Shown: positions 1-9,108 of the stretch, piece after piece
How the letters are laid out: every line of letters starts with the position of its first letter
Numbering within the stretch: position 1 is the stretch's first letter
From: Flagellimonas aequoris
GTDB lineage: Bacteria > Bacteroidota > Bacteroidia > Flavobacteriales > Flavobacteriaceae
Assembly (NCBI RefSeq): GCF_003584165.1
Contig: NZ_QXFJ01000030.1
Span: 744,001-808,000, forward strand
Length of the DNA stretch: 64,000 nucleotides
Direction: 5' to 3'
Position numbers and translations under genes: made by a program
The notes under the pieces: generated by a model
What the model was told of the DNA's origin: nothing
The model's input: only the letters and a program-made list of their open reading frames with translations
Databases searched by the model: none

Positions 1-96
1 TTCCAATTTCGGGAATACAAAATATCCTTCGGCTTGTGACGCCCATTTTCCCAACGGTCCCTTGTTCTCAATGATTCTATCAAATAAATCTCTCAT
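1..96 (-). CDS. Serine palmitoyltransferase-like aminotransferase (probable cysteate fatty acyltransferase), 5' end only
   Basis: Only the first 32 codons are inside the window; the gene runs off the left edge. The start MRDLFDRIIENKGPLGKW followed by ASQAEGYFVFPKLE is, from memory, the typical N-terminus of the Bacteroidetes alpha-oxoamine synthase (class I/II PLP aminotransferase fold) family that holds serine palmitoyltransferase-like enzymes. In Flavobacterium a member of this family is known to condense cysteate with a fatty acyl group, the first step to capnine and other sulfonolipids. The gene just upstream in the same direction is a cysteine-synthase-like enzyme, which could provide cysteate, so the CFAT reading is favoured over serine palmitoyltransferase or KBL. 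The catalytic domain is not visible, so the substrate is inference. Confidence 0.75.
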   Translation of the reverse strand, partial: MRDLFDRIIENKGPLGKWASQAEGYFVFPKLE

Positions 97-119
97 CTAC
101 CTAAAATTTTATTCAATTG

Positions 120-151
120 CAAAAGTATATATTTTTACGTTGCTCGCACAA
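120..151 (-). promoter_or_regulatory. Probable promoter of the acyltransferase gene
   Basis: On the minus strand the box TACTTTTG (120-127) matches the Bacteroidetes -7 element TAnnTTTG exactly, and a TTG (149-151) lies 21 bases upstream, within the spacing usual for the group. The box ends about 24 bases before the ATG at 96. It sits downstream of a terminator for the previous gene, so the acyltransferase can be transcribed on its own. A small inverted repeat CGTTG/CAACG overlaps the -33 side. Confidence 0.55.
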
Positions 152-164
152 CGAATTTTTAGCA

Positions 165-195
165 TAAAAAAACGGCAATGTTTTGCATTGCCGTT
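165..195 (-). terminator. Rho-independent terminator after the cysteine-synthase-like gene
   Basis: Perfect 10-bp stem AACGGCAATG / CATTGCCGTT (171-180 with 186-195, 5-base loop), followed on the minus strand by a run of T (166-172). It lies 25 bases past the TAA of the gene ending at 221, so it separates that gene from the acyltransferase despite their shared direction. Confidence 0.85.
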
Positions 196-220
196 CCTTA
201 ATATTATCGCGAAGTATTCA

Positions 221-1261
221 TTACTTGATGTATTCTATTTTTTCTGGTACTTCCGCATCTTGGATATCAAAAAAGCCTTGATTGTCCATCCATTCATTGC
301 TGTAGACCTTGCTCATATAACGTGAACCGTGATCGGGGAATACCACTACTACATTGCTGTTGGCAGTGAATTCACCTTCGGTATCCAATTGGTACAAGGC
401 CTGCATGGCGGCACCACTAGTGTACCCTGCAAAAATACCTTCAGTATGAGCCAATTTACGGGCCATATGGGCACTCTCACCATCGGTCACCTTTATATAA
501 CGGTCAATGCTATTAAAGTCAGTAGCTGATGGAATCAGGTTTTTACCCAATCCTTCTATACGGTAGGGATACACCTCATTATGGTCGAATTCACCTGTTT
601 CGTGGTATTTTTTCAATACGGAACCATAGGCATCAACACCTAAAACCTTTACATTCGGATTCTGCTCTTTGAGATAGCGGGCAATACCGGAAATGGTACC
701 ACCGGTTCCGCTACAGGCAACCAAATGTGTAATCTGGCCATTGGTCTGTTCCCAAATTTCAGGACCTGTGGTCTTGTAGTGGGCATCAATGTTCAGTTCA
801 TTAAAGTATTGGTTGATGTAGATGGAATTATCTGTTTCACTGTGCAGGCGCTTGGCCACTTCATAGTACGATCGTGGATCGTCTGCGCTTACGTGTGCCG
901 GGCAAACATATACCTTAGCTCCCATGGAGCGAAGCATATCAATCTTGTCCGGTGAGGATTTGGAGCTAACGGCCAAAATACATTTGTAACCTTTAACAAT
1001 GCTCACCATGGCCAGACTAAAACCTGTGTTCCCAGAAGTAGTTTCTATAATGGTACTACCTGGTTGAAGGATACCTTTTCTTTCGGCTTCCTCAATAATG
1101 TGGATCGCAATTCTGTCCTTTGAGGAATGCCCAGGATTGAAGGCTTCCAGTTTGGCGTAGAAGTTTCCGGTAAGTGGGGCTGTAATCTTGTTAAGCTTGA
1201 CTAAGGGGGTACTTCCAATTAGGTCTAGGATACTGCTATAAGCATTTATCTGTTTCTTCAT
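221..1261 (-). CDS. PLP-dependent cysteine synthase family protein (possible cysteate synthase)
   Basis: 346 residues, fold-type II PLP enzyme of the cysteine synthase / cystathionine beta-synthase family. Visible motifs are the N-terminal [15 protein letters not shown], the PLP lysine in [11 protein letters not shown], the phosphate- and substrate-loop TSGNTG near residue 78, and the glycine loop GTGGTISG near residue 188. Known members replace the beta-substituent of O-acetyl- or O-phosphoserine with sulfide, sulfite or homocysteine. It ends in a terminator but precedes a probable cysteate acyltransferase, so making cysteate from sulfite and a serine derivative is an attractive guess. An ordinary cysteine synthase cannot be excluded. 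The start is well set by the family N-terminus. Confidence 0.85.
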   Translation of the reverse strand: MKKQINAYSSILDLIGSTPLVKLNKITAPLTGNFYAKLEAFNPGHSSKDRIAIHIIEEAERKGILQPGSTIIETTSGNTGFSLAMVSIVKGYKCILAVSSKSSPDKIDMLRSMGAKVYVCPAHVSADDPRSYYEVAKRLHSETDNSIYINQYFNELNIDAHYKTTGPEIWEQTNGQITHLVACSGTGGTISGIARYLKEQNPNVKVLGVDAYGSVLKKYHETGEFDHNEVYPYRIEGLGKNLIPSATDFNSIDRYIKVTDGESAHMARKLAHTEGIFAGYTSGAAMQALYQLDTEGEFTANSNVVVVFPDHGSRYMSKVYSNEWMDNQGFFDIQDAEVPEKIEYIK

Positions 1262-1276
1262 AACTGGTATTAGGTA

Positions 1277-1321
1277 GGGAACATTTTTCTAAAGATAAGA
1301 AAATTGTTCCCTGCAAAAGTA
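1277..1321 (-). promoter_or_regulatory. -7 box and leader inverted repeat of the cysteine-synthase-like gene
   Basis: TACTTTTG on the minus strand (1314-1321) matches TAnnTTTG. Directly downstream, in what would be the start of the mRNA, lies a 13-base inverted repeat with one mismatch (arms 1277-1289 and 1299-1311, outer sequence GGGAACA/TGTTCCC, 9-base loop). It is too far from a T-run to be a terminator and ends 15 bases before the ATG, so it may be an operator or leader hairpin. A -33 TTG at good spacing was not found. Confidence 0.4.
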
Positions 1322-1332
1322 ATATTTTATTT

Positions 1333-3471
1333 TTAAAGGGCTTTTCCTTCAAGGTCTAAAATAAAGGCATACTCTTTGGCGGTCTCCTTCAAAGCCTCGA
1401 AACGTCCGGATGCACCGCCATGCCCGGCATCCATATTGGTATCCAAAAACAACTGGTTATCGTCTGTTTTATACTCCCTCAACTTAGCCACCCACTTGGC
1501 CGGCTCCCAATATTGTACCTGGGAATCGTGCAAACCAGTGGAAACATATAAGTTCGGGTAGGCCTTGGCCTCCACATTGTCATATGGGGAATACGATTTG
1601 ATATAATCATAGTATTCCTTGTCATTGGGATTGCCCCATTCGTCATATTCTCCCGTGGTCAAAGGAATGGTATCATCCAACATGGTGGTCACCACATCCA
1701 CAAAAGGTACGGCAGCAATGACACCGTGATACAGTTCCGGGGCCATGTTGATGACGGCCCCCATCAAAAGCCCACCTGCAGACCCTCCCATGGCATACAA
1801 ATGTTCCGGGCTGGTATATTTTTGTTCAATCAGGAATTTGGAAACATCGATGAAATCGGTAAACGTATTCTTTTTGGTCAACAGTTTTCCGTCCTCATAC
1901 CAAGGTCTGCCCAAATACTCTCCTCCCCTAATGTGGGCAATGGCATATACAAAGCCACGATCCAACAAACTCAAACGTACCGAAGAAAAATACGGGTCAA
2001 TGGTAGCTCCATAAGATCCATATCCGTATTGTAATAATGGACTAGTGCCATCCAGCGGAGTGTCCTTTCTGTATACCAAAGAAATAGGCACTTTCTTTCC
2101 GTCCCTTGCCGTGGCCCAAAGGCGTTCGGTCTTGTAATTGTTCTTATCGAACTTGCCTCCCAATACCTCTTGTTCCTTCAACACCTTCTTGGTCTTGGTC
2201 TCCATGTTGAAATCGATCATCGCATATGGCGCACCCATTTCGTTGTAGTAATAGCGGAGTTCCTTGGTATCAAAATCCAAATTAGTGGAAGGTCCTGCCA
2301 CATAGGTTTCACTTTCAAAAGGAAGGTAATAACTATCAGAGCCGTCCCATCTTGAAATTTTCATTTGGTTAAGACCGTTTTCCCTTTCAGAAAGTACGTA
2401 GTAATCCTTGAAGATTTCGATATCCTCCAACAGAACTTCTTCCCGGTGGGGAATAAATTCCTTCCAATGATCGGAAGTGGTGTGCTCCTCATCAGTCTTC
2501 ATCAACTTAAAGTTGGTGGCCCCATCCTTATTGGTCAACACATAAAAATTGCCATCATAATGCGAAATAGAATATTCCACCCCCTTTTCGCGTGGAGAAA
2601 ATATCTTGAATTCCCCATTGGGGTCATCGGCATTCAAAATTTGGTATTCGGTGGTCAGGGTACTGCCAGAACCGATTACGATATATTTTCGGGATTTGGT
2701 CTTGTACACAAAGGTGTTGTAGGTATCATCCAGTTCCTCAAAGACCAACACATCATCTTCCGAAGGGGTTCCTAGTACATGCTTGAAAATACGGTCTGAA
2801 CGCAGGGTCACAGGGTCCTTTTTGGTGTAGAACAAGGTTTTGCCGTCACTGGCCCAAACGGAACTTCCTGTGGTGTTATTAATGACATCAGGGTAAATTT
2901 CACCTGTTATCAGATTTTTGAATTGGATGTTATACTGACGTCTGGAAATGGTATCCGTAGCGAAAGCAGCCAACGTATTGTCAGGAGTCACCGAAATCCC
3001 CCTTAGGTTGAAAAACTCATGCCCCTCGGCCATTTGGTTGCAATCGAACATCAATTCCTCGTCGGCATCCAAACTTTCCTTTTTTCGGGAATGGATAGGA
3101 TACTCCTTGCCTTCCTCATATCGGGTGATGTACCAATAGCCATCCAGTTTGTAGGGCACGGAGGAATCATCCTCTTTGATCCTGCCCTTCATTTCCTTAT
3201 AAAGTTCTTCCTGAAATGCGGCAGTATGTGCCGTCATTTTTTGATAGTACTCGTTTTCGGCGTTCAAATAGTCCAGAACCTGCTGGTCCTCCCTATTGTT
3301 CATCCAATAATAATCATCGATCCGTACATCGCCGTGCTTCTCCAACTTGGTTGGATGCTTGGGGGCCACTGGTGGGGCTATGTTCATTGATTCTTCTTTA
3401 CTGTTCTTGCAAGAGCTTGCAAAAATAAGGCATAAAACCAGAATATGAATTCTAGAAATAGTCAGTTTCAT
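1333..3471 (-). CDS. S9 family prolyl oligopeptidase (oligopeptidase B-like), lipoprotein
   Basis: 712 residues, close to the normal length of oligopeptidase B. Residues 1-21 form a lipoprotein signal ending in LIFASSC, so it is probably anchored by lipid in the envelope. Residues about 40-430 are the beta-propeller and the rest is the alpha/beta-hydrolase domain. The catalytic triad is visible: Ser in GGSAGG near residue 564, Asp in LHDSQV near 649, His in AGHGGASG near 684. GEYDEWGNP is typical of the oligopeptidase B branch, which cleaves peptides after basic residues. It is transcribed away from the ybaB gene, from which it is separated by about 60 bases. Confidence 0.92.
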   Translation of the reverse strand: MKLTISRIHILVLCLIFASSCKNSKEESMNIAPPVAPKHPTKLEKHGDVRIDDYYWMNNREDQQVLDYLNAENEYYQKMTAHTAAFQEELYKEMKGRIKEDDSSVPYKLDGYWYITRYEEGKEYPIHSRKKESLDADEELMFDCNQMAEGHEFFNLRGISVTPDNTLAAFATDTISRRQYNIQFKNLITGEIYPDVINNTTGSSVWASDGKTLFYTKKDPVTLRSDRIFKHVLGTPSEDDVLVFEELDDTYNTFVYKTKSRKYIVIGSGSTLTTEYQILNADDPNGEFKIFSPREKGVEYSISHYDGNFYVLTNKDGATNFKLMKTDEEHTTSDHWKEFIPHREEVLLEDIEIFKDYYVLSERENGLNQMKISRWDGSDSYYLPFESETYVAGPSTNLDFDTKELRYYYNEMGAPYAMIDFNMETKTKKVLKEQEVLGGKFDKNNYKTERLWATARDGKKVPISLVYRKDTPLDGTSPLLQYGYGSYGATIDPYFSSVRLSLLDRGFVYAIAHIRGGEYLGRPWYEDGKLLTKKNTFTDFIDVSKFLIEQKYTSPEHLYAMGGSAGGLLMGAVINMAPELYHGVIAAVPFVDVVTTMLDDTIPLTTGEYDEWGNPNDKEYYDYIKSYSPYDNVEAKAYPNLYVSTGLHDSQVQYWEPAKWVAKLREYKTDDNQLFLDTNMDAGHGGASGRFEALKETAKEYAFILDLEGKAL

Positions 3472-3496
3472 CAGTTTTAGGTTTTAGCCAATTTAC

Positions 3497-3504
3497 TACT
3501 TTTG
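3497..3504 (+). promoter_or_regulatory. -7 promoter box of the YbaB gene
   Basis: TACTTTTG matches TAnnTTTG and lies 27 bases before the ATG at 3532, in the divergent gap with the S9 peptidase gene. No clear TTG at -33. Confidence 0.45.
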
Positions 3505-3531
3505 ACCTTACTCACCTTTAAAATTGAAATT

Positions 3532-3858
3532 ATGTTTGGAGATATCATGGGAATGATGGGCAAATTGAAGGAAACCCAGAAAAAAGTGGAGGAGACCAAA
3601 GCGCGTTTGAACACGGTTCTGGTTGATGAGCAGTCAGTCGATGGATTGTTGAAAGTGACCTTGACCGCCAATCGCGAAATAAAATCCATATCCATTGACG
3701 ATTCACTATTAGCCGATAAAGAACAACTGGAAGATTACCTTATCCTTACCCTGAACAAAGCCATCGCAAAAGCCACCAATATCAATGAAACCGAATTGGC
3801 CGCTGTGGCCAAGGAAGGTATGCCCAACATTCCGGGGTTGGATTCCTTCATGAAGTAG
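3532..3858 (+). CDS. YbaB/EbfC family nucleoid-associated protein
   Basis: 108 residues, the usual size. The start [21 protein letters not shown] is the typical N-terminus, and an earlier in-frame TTG-type start at 3502 would overlap the promoter box, so ATG 3532 is chosen. The family forms homodimers with a long N-terminal helix and binds DNA without strict sequence preference, acting on the nucleoid. The C-terminal part [20 protein letters not shown] agrees with the family. It is monocistronic and faces a threonine aldolase gene. Confidence 0.93.
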   Translation: MFGDIMGMMGKLKETQKKVEETKARLNTVLVDEQSVDGLLKVTLTANREIKSISIDDSLLADKEQLEDYLILTLNKAIAKATNINETELAAVAKEGMPNIPGLDSFMK

Positions 3859-3875
3859 CTAGCTGTAAGTATTCA

Positions 3876-3902
3876 GATTACTGGATTACTGGATTACTGG
3901 AT
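3876..3902 (+). repeat. Three tandem copies of the octamer GATTACTG
   Basis: GATTACTG occurs three times head to tail (3876-3899) and then continues as GAT. It is between the convergent ybaB and aldolase genes, where slippage would be tolerated. Confidence 0.8.
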
Positions 3903-3936
3903 GTTTTCTACTTGAGCATGATACTTGAACTTTAAA

Positions 3937-3997
3937 TGTCAGGTCGAGCGCAGTCGAGACCAATTTGTAATCCTTCTCCCCTACGCTCAAAGTGACA
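3937..3997. repeat. REP-like intergenic palindrome
   Basis: The stretch begins TGTCAGGTCGAGCGCAGTCG and ends CTACGCTCAAAGTGACA. The two halves are imperfect inverted copies (TGTCA/TGACA, GAGCG/CGCTC). The wording 'GAGCGCAGTCGA' and 'ACGCTCAAAGTGACA' is that of the dispersed intergenic repeats frequent in Flavobacteriia genomes. It lies in a convergent gap, the usual site for such elements. Confidence 0.7.
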
Positions 3998-4000
3998 AAT

Positions 4001-5026
4001 TCAACCTATGGTTGTCAGGATGTTTAAGAAATGCTGGTGCATCTCGTCCGTATAATCTAGATGGGTGACAATACGCAATTTCCCCTGACCCATTCCGATA
4101 ATCGATACTTGGTTTTGGCTCAATTGTTCCAAAAATGTAGCAGAGGACATTTTGATTTCATCAATTTCAAAAATGATGATATTGGTTTCAATGGGCTCCA
4201 CTTTTTTGATGAAATCCAAGGTAACGAGCGCCTCCCCTATTTCTTCTGCTTTTTGATGGTCCTCGGCCAATCTTTCAATATGGTGGTCCATGGCATAAAT
4301 TCCGGCCGCAGCCAAAAATCCTGATTGTCTCATACCTCCACCAAATACCTTGCGAATGCGTAGGGCTTTATCGATATGTTCTTTACTGCCTACCAATACC
4401 GAACCTACCGGGCAACCCATGCCCTTGCTCAAACATACACTGATCGTATCGAACAACGTACCATAGTCTTTTGGGTCCTCCCCTTTCTTGACCAAGGCAT
4501 TCCATAATCGGGCACCATCCAAGTGGTATTTGAGATTATGGTCTTCACAGACTTTACCAATTTTTTGTAGCTCCGTAAAATCCCAGCAAGCGCCACCGCC
4601 TTTGTTCGTTGTGTTTTCAATACAGACCAAAGTGGTCAACGGACTGTGGTAAAAATCGGGCGGGTTAATGGATGCTTCCACCTGCTCCGCAGTCATCATA
4701 CCTCTATTTCCATCTACCAGTTTACAAGAAACCCCACTATTGAAGCTGACACCTCCCCCTTCATAATTGTAGATATGCGCATACTTGTCACAGATCAATT
4801 GGTCCCCTGGTTGTGTGTGGATTTTGATTGCTGTTTGGTTAGTCATGGTCCCACTTGGAAAAAATAGGGCCGCTTCCATACCAAAATACTCGGCTACTTT
4901 TGCTTCCAACGCATTTACCGTGGGATCGTTTTTAAAAACATCATCGCCCACCTTGGCATTCATCATAGCCTCCAACATGCCCGGAGTGGGCCTGGTGACC
5001 GTATCACTGATTAAATTTATTTCCAT
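4001..5026 (-). CDS. Threonine aldolase family protein (GntG-type PLP-dependent aldolase)
   Basis: 341 residues, fold-type I PLP enzyme of the low-specificity threonine aldolase / beta-eliminating lyase group. It would cleave L-threonine or allo-threonine to glycine and acetaldehyde. The N-terminus MEINLISDTVTRPTPGMLEAM is characteristic and fixes the start at 5026; a longer form from 5050 would overlap the upstream gene. The PLP lysine is in SVCLSKGMGCPVGS near residue 200, and HLDGARLWNA holds the aspartate and arginine of the cofactor site. It follows the metalloprotease gene by 11 bases, so the two are probably co-transcribed. Confidence 0.92.
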   Translation of the reverse strand: MEINLISDTVTRPTPGMLEAMMNAKVGDDVFKNDPTVNALEAKVAEYFGMEAALFFPSGTMTNQTAIKIHTQPGDQLICDKYAHIYNYEGGGVSFNSGVSCKLVDGNRGMMTAEQVEASINPPDFYHSPLTTLVCIENTTNKGGGACWDFTELQKIGKVCEDHNLKYHLDGARLWNALVKKGEDPKDYGTLFDTISVCLSKGMGCPVGSVLVGSKEHIDKALRIRKVFGGGMRQSGFLAAAGIYAMDHHIERLAEDHQKAEEIGEALVTLDFIKKVEPIETNIIIFEIDEIKMSSATFLEQLSQNQVSIIGMGQGKLRIVTHLDYTDEMHQHFLNILTTIG

Positions 5027-5037
5027 GCTGATGTAGA

Positions 5038-7440
5038 CTAGTCCATGCAATCCATTCCAATGGGCGAACCATCCGGAATTTGTGGCACCTCAATAAGTTT
5101 AAATTTGGAAGGGTCTTTCATAAAATCATCAATGCGCTGCACCATTTCTGCTGCTATGGCATTCTTACCATTGCCTAACAATTGTGTCTTCAAATTCTTG
5201 AGGGCCTCCAAAGCAATGGCATTCACCTGTGGATGCACATCGGTATGGGCCGCCAAATTCATGATATGGTAAAGCACCCTAAAATTGACCGTGTTCTGTA
5301 CTTCCTCCTCATAATCATCCCTGTGAGAAAGATCAAAAGTGCCCTTGATGGTTTCGTCCAATACTTCCTTGAGTCCCATTTGATTTTTGTCCAAACTTTT
5401 TTGTTGGATCAGGCGGGAAGCACGCTCGGGATGCAACAATAATCCAAGCGTCATATCCGCGGCCGTCTCGGCTACTGACAAGGCATCAAAGCTTACCCCT
5501 GTGCGTCCCTTAAACGATTCCCTTGTTCTGTTGAACCCAATGGCCCTTGGCGGAAAAAGGTCCAACTTGTCTTTAGGAACGGCGATGACTTCGGCATCCA
5601 AAGTTTTGAGGATAGATTTCATGGCCTGCTCCTGTACAGCAGCATTGATGGGTTTCACGGCAAATTGGCCACCTCCCTTAACCGCATAGTTATAATCCAA
5701 GCCACCTATGATCTTGGAAACTGCTTCGGCTTGGTACCTATGGAAAAAATACAGGGGAACAAACACATCTTCCAAAGTAGAATAGGCTTCTCCACTTCTA
5801 ATGTTGTCTATGGAAAAATTATCGATGGCTTTTTTACGGATTTCGAGCATGCTCTCCAATTCTTGACTAGCACTTTTTCCATTGTCCCATAAATGGGCCA
5901 ATAAGTGTGCCCCTCCTGTTGGGCGGGCATCCTGATCGGAGATGTAACGCAATCCTTCATCTTGGGCTTTTTTCAAAATGGCGTTCAACGCTTGCTTTTC
6001 ATTTGTTCCCGTTGGAAAATCGGAATAGGAATAGGCTACGATCATCTTGTCCCACTCGCCTATACCGGTATCATATGCATTGGCGAAGCTGATGTTGTTC
6101 CCGTCCAGTTCAAATTGTGGATGTGGGTAGTCCATTACCGAAGATCTGTCCACGGTGCTTGCCGCAAAATTGTGCGCAAATCCAAGGGTGTGTCCAATTT
6201 CATGGGCAGAAAGCTGCCTGATCCTGGCCAAGGCCAGATCCAGCATGGGTTGATAGTTATCGTCACGTTCCGCAAACGGTTTGTTCATTAAAGCTTGAGC
6301 TATCATAAAATCCTGACGAATCCGTAGACTTCCCAAACTCACGTGACCTTTAATGATTTCTCCCGTACGTGGGTCGGTCACACTACTACCATAGCTCCAT
6401 CCCCTAGTGGAACGGTGCACCCATTGCACCACATTGTACCGAACATCAAGGGGATCGGCATCATCGGGCAATATTTTCATTTGGAAGGCATCTTTATATC
6501 CCGCGGCTTCAAAGGCTTGGTTCCACCATTTGCCCCCTTCCATCAAAGCGGAACGAATGGGCTCTGGGGTACCATTATCCAAATAATAAACAATAGGCTC
6601 CACAGCTTCGCTCACTGCAGCACTTGGGTTTTTCTTCTCCAAACGATGTCTTCTGATGAATTGCTTCAAAATAGGTTCCTGAACCGGAGTAGCATAATCA
6701 TAATAGGAAAAAGGATAGGAACCGCTACGTGGGTCAAAATCCCTTTTTTCATATTTATTGTCGGGCAACTCAACAAGGGAATGGTGTTGGGCCACAGTAA
6801 CCAAGCTTGGGTCCGGGGTCACGGAGCGAATCCAGGCACCTTCCGGGTTGCCTTTAAAGGTAAGGGTTACATCAAACTCCACATTCTTTGGGAATGCCTT
6901 GGTACGTTCAAAGGCCAGGGCACTTTTGCTGGCGTCCACACTATAGGAACCTTGTTTGGACCTTTTCAGTCTGTTGGCCACTCCATGGGCATCGCGCATC
7001 AAAAAATCTGTAAAATCAATAAGGTAGCTTCCTTTGGACTCTTCCTCTATTTTAAATCCATGCAAAATGGATTTTGCAAAAGCCTGCTCGACTGACTTGC
7101 GTTCCAGTTCATTATCAGTAATCGCCCTAAAGGTTAAATTGGGTTGTACCAATAACAGTTTATTTCCTGCTTTTTTGAAGAATACCACCTGCTCGTTCCC
7201 CAATTGTCCACGATCTAGGCCAATATCGTTGCTACCTATCCCGCTACTTAAGGAATAGACGTATAAAAAATCCTTTTCAAGATCGTCGACCTGCAGATAA
7301 ATCTTGTCAGTCTTGTCATCATAGAAAAAATTGAAATAGCCACTGAACTTTTGAAAATCCTTGGCCTTTTCAAAGGTCTGTGCACCTAAAGCGGAGCACA
7401 CAAAATAAAACAATGCAATGAGGGTAGTTGAGTTCTTCAT
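5038..7440 (-). CDS. Secreted zinc metalloprotease with DUF5117/DUF5118 (met-zincin)
   Basis: 800 residues with a Sec signal peptide (residues 1-20, ending SALGAQ). The zinc site HEIGHTLGFAH is near residue 412, followed by the Met-turn SVMDYPHPQF, which makes it a metzincin. The N-terminal part (FSGYFNFFYDDKTDKIYLQ onward) resembles the DUF5118-DUF5117 region found before this catalytic domain in Bacteroidetes and other bacteria. Substrate unknown. It is the first gene of a pair with the aldolase and is divergent from the ATP-grasp operon across about 190 bases. Confidence 0.88.
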   Translation of the reverse strand: MKNSTTLIALFYFVCSALGAQTFEKAKDFQKFSGYFNFFYDDKTDKIYLQVDDLEKDFLYVYSLSSGIGSNDIGLDRGQLGNEQVVFFKKAGNKLLLVQPNLTFRAITDNELERKSVEQAFAKSILHGFKIEEESKGSYLIDFTDFLMRDAHGVANRLKRSKQGSYSVDASKSALAFERTKAFPKNVEFDVTLTFKGNPEGAWIRSVTPDPSLVTVAQHHSLVELPDNKYEKRDFDPRSGSYPFSYYDYATPVQEPILKQFIRRHRLEKKNPSAAVSEAVEPIVYYLDNGTPEPIRSALMEGGKWWNQAFEAAGYKDAFQMKILPDDADPLDVRYNVVQWVHRSTRGWSYGSSVTDPRTGEIIKGHVSLGSLRIRQDFMIAQALMNKPFAERDDNYQPMLDLALARIRQLSAHEIGHTLGFAHNFAASTVDRSSVMDYPHPQFELDGNNISFANAYDTGIGEWDKMIVAYSYSDFPTGTNEKQALNAILKKAQDEGLRYISDQDARPTGGAHLLAHLWDNGKSASQELESMLEIRKKAIDNFSIDNIRSGEAYSTLEDVFVPLYFFHRYQAEAVSKIIGGLDYNYAVKGGGQFAVKPINAAVQEQAMKSILKTLDAEVIAVPKDKLDLFPPRAIGFNRTRESFKGRTGVSFDALSVAETAADMTLGLLLHPERASRLIQQKSLDKNQMGLKEVLDETIKGTFDLSHRDDYEEEVQNTVNFRVLYHIMNLAAHTDVHPQVNAIALEALKNLKTQLLGNGKNAIAAEMVQRIDDFMKDPSKFKLIEVPQIPDGSPIGMDCMD

Positions 7441-7634
7441 AGTTGGTTTGTAATAGACCTTAAAAGTATGGAATTCATTTTAAAAAACACGGTATCTAAA
7501 AAGGGATGGGCACAAAACTTAATTTGTTAAAAATTAAGGTTGATTTTTATCTGTTTCTTTGTTTGAGCCCCTCATTTTTATACAATGTTTATTTCATAAA
7601 ATATTGAAAATCCATATTTTAATAAAAAAAGTAT

Positions 7635-9101
7635 ATGGGGCCAGATACAAATAAAACCATCTTTTCCAGTTATGTGCGGAAAGACGGGCTGTTCGATGAA
7701 GTTTTTGGAAAGGACGGAAACGTTAAATCAGTGTACCAGAAGCTATTGGACCTCTATGGGGCCAGGTCCATTGATGATTATGTTACCTTGAACAACAAGG
7801 CAAAATCTTCCTTTTTTAACCAAGGAATTACTTTTCAAGTGTACGGGGACAAGCAAAGCCAGGAGAAAATTTTCCCTTTTGACCTGTTTCCCAGAATCAT
7901 CGACCCCAAAGAATGGGAAATCATTGAGAAAGGTGCCATTCAAAGGAGTTTGGCCCTGAACCATTTTCTGTGGGACGTTTATCATGATAAAAAAATAGTA
8001 AAGGATGGAATTGTGCCCATTGAACTTTTGAGCTCCTCGCCCAACTATCTGCACCAGATGATGGATGTGGACCCGCCCAGCAGGATTTACAACCATATTT
8101 CCGGTACCGATATCATCAAACATTCCGATGGCAACTATTATGTGTTGGAAGACAATATCCGATGTCCTTCTGGGGTCAGTTATGTAATCTGTAACCGAAC
8201 TGCCCTGAAACGTGCCCTTTTTGGCGTGTTCAACCATTATAAAACGCACACCGTTACCGATTACGCCGAGAATTTGCTCAACCTGTTGGAAAGCGTAAAA
8301 CCGCCTGGTGTGGACTCCCCTGTTTGTGTGGTGATTACACCGGGCATGTTCAATTCCGCCTATTACGAGCATTCCTACTTGGCCAAGGCCATGGGAGTTG
8401 AACTGGTGGAAGGTCGAGACCTTTTTGTGGAAAACGATTTTGTCTACATGAAAACCACACAAGGTCCTGTACGGGTGGATGTGGTATATCGAAGAATCGA
8501 TGATTTGTTCATTGATCCTATGGAGTTTTATCCCGATTCTTCCTTGGGCGTACCCGGATTGTTCGCCGCGTACCGAAAAGGAAATGTGACGTTGGCAAAT
8601 GCCCCAGGAACCGGTGTTGCGGACGATAAGGCCATTTATACCTATGTTCAGGATATCATTAAATATTATTTGGATGAGGAACCCATCCTCAAAAATGTCC
8701 ATACCTATCATTGTAGCAGACCTGATGAACTACAATATGTATTGGACCATATCAGTGAACTGGTCATAAAACCCGTAGATGAAGCCGGGGGCTATGGTAT
8801 TTCCATTGGAAATAAACTTACCAAGGAAGAAATTGAGGAAGTGAAGGTCAAATTAAAGGCCAGTCCAAGGAAATTTGTGGCGCAGCCCATTATGTCATTA
8901 TCCGTACATCCTACATATATAGACGCCAAGGAATCTTTTGAACAAAGGCATATTGACCTTCGAACTTATACCGTATTGGGCCAGGACAAACAATTTGTAT
9001 TGAAAGGCGGTTTGACCCGCGTGGCATTGAAAGAAGGAAATCTGATCGTGAATTCTTCCCAAGGTGGGGGTTCCAAGGACACTTGGGTATTAAAACAATA
9101 A
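7635..9101 (+). CDS. Circularly permuted type 2 ATP-grasp protein
   Basis: 488 residues, full length for the DUF404/DUF407 family. Recognisable blocks are PRIIDPKEWEIIEKGAIQR, FLWDVYHDKKIVKDGIVP, DGNYYVLEDNIRCPSGVSYV, and the C-terminal nucleotide-binding part VIKPVDEAGGYGISIG and FVAQPIMSLSVHPT. ATP-grasp enzymes join a carboxylate to an amine or thiol through an acyl phosphate; this family is predicted to make or extend peptides, but its product is unknown. It starts a three-gene operon with the alpha-E and transglutaminase genes, 7 bases before the next start. The 194-base leader shows no certain promoter. Confidence 0.93.
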   Translation: MGPDTNKTIFSSYVRKDGLFDEVFGKDGNVKSVYQKLLDLYGARSIDDYVTLNNKAKSSFFNQGITFQVYGDKQSQEKIFPFDLFPRIIDPKEWEIIEKGAIQRSLALNHFLWDVYHDKKIVKDGIVPIELLSSSPNYLHQMMDVDPPSRIYNHISGTDIIKHSDGNYYVLEDNIRCPSGVSYVICNRTALKRALFGVFNHYKTHTVTDYAENLLNLLESVKPPGVDSPVCVVITPGMFNSAYYEHSYLAKAMGVELVEGRDLFVENDFVYMKTTQGPVRVDVVYRRIDDLFIDPMEFYPDSSLGVPGLFAAYRKGNVTLANAPGTGVADDKAIYTYVQDIIKYYLDEEPILKNVHTYHCSRPDELQYVLDHISELVIKPVDEAGGYGISIGNKLTKEEIEEVKVKLKASPRKFVAQPIMSLSVHPTYIDAKESFEQRHIDLRTYTVLGQDKQFVLKGGLTRVALKEGNLIVNSSQGGGSKDTWVLKQ

Positions 9102-9108
9102 GAACACT

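Noticed and set aside
62-325. Plus-strand frame at the left edge
   Set aside because: Overlaps the promoter and terminator between two recognised minus-strand genes.
3876-3902. CRISPR-like repeats
   Set aside because: Unit is 8 bases without spacers; a simple tandem repeat.
6343-7095. 250-codon plus-strand frame
   Set aside because: Antisense to the metalloprotease gene; no signal or family.
7743-8711. 322-codon minus-strand frame
   Set aside because: Antisense to the ATP-grasp gene, with no domain and low-complexity hydrophobic content; a shadow of its codon use.
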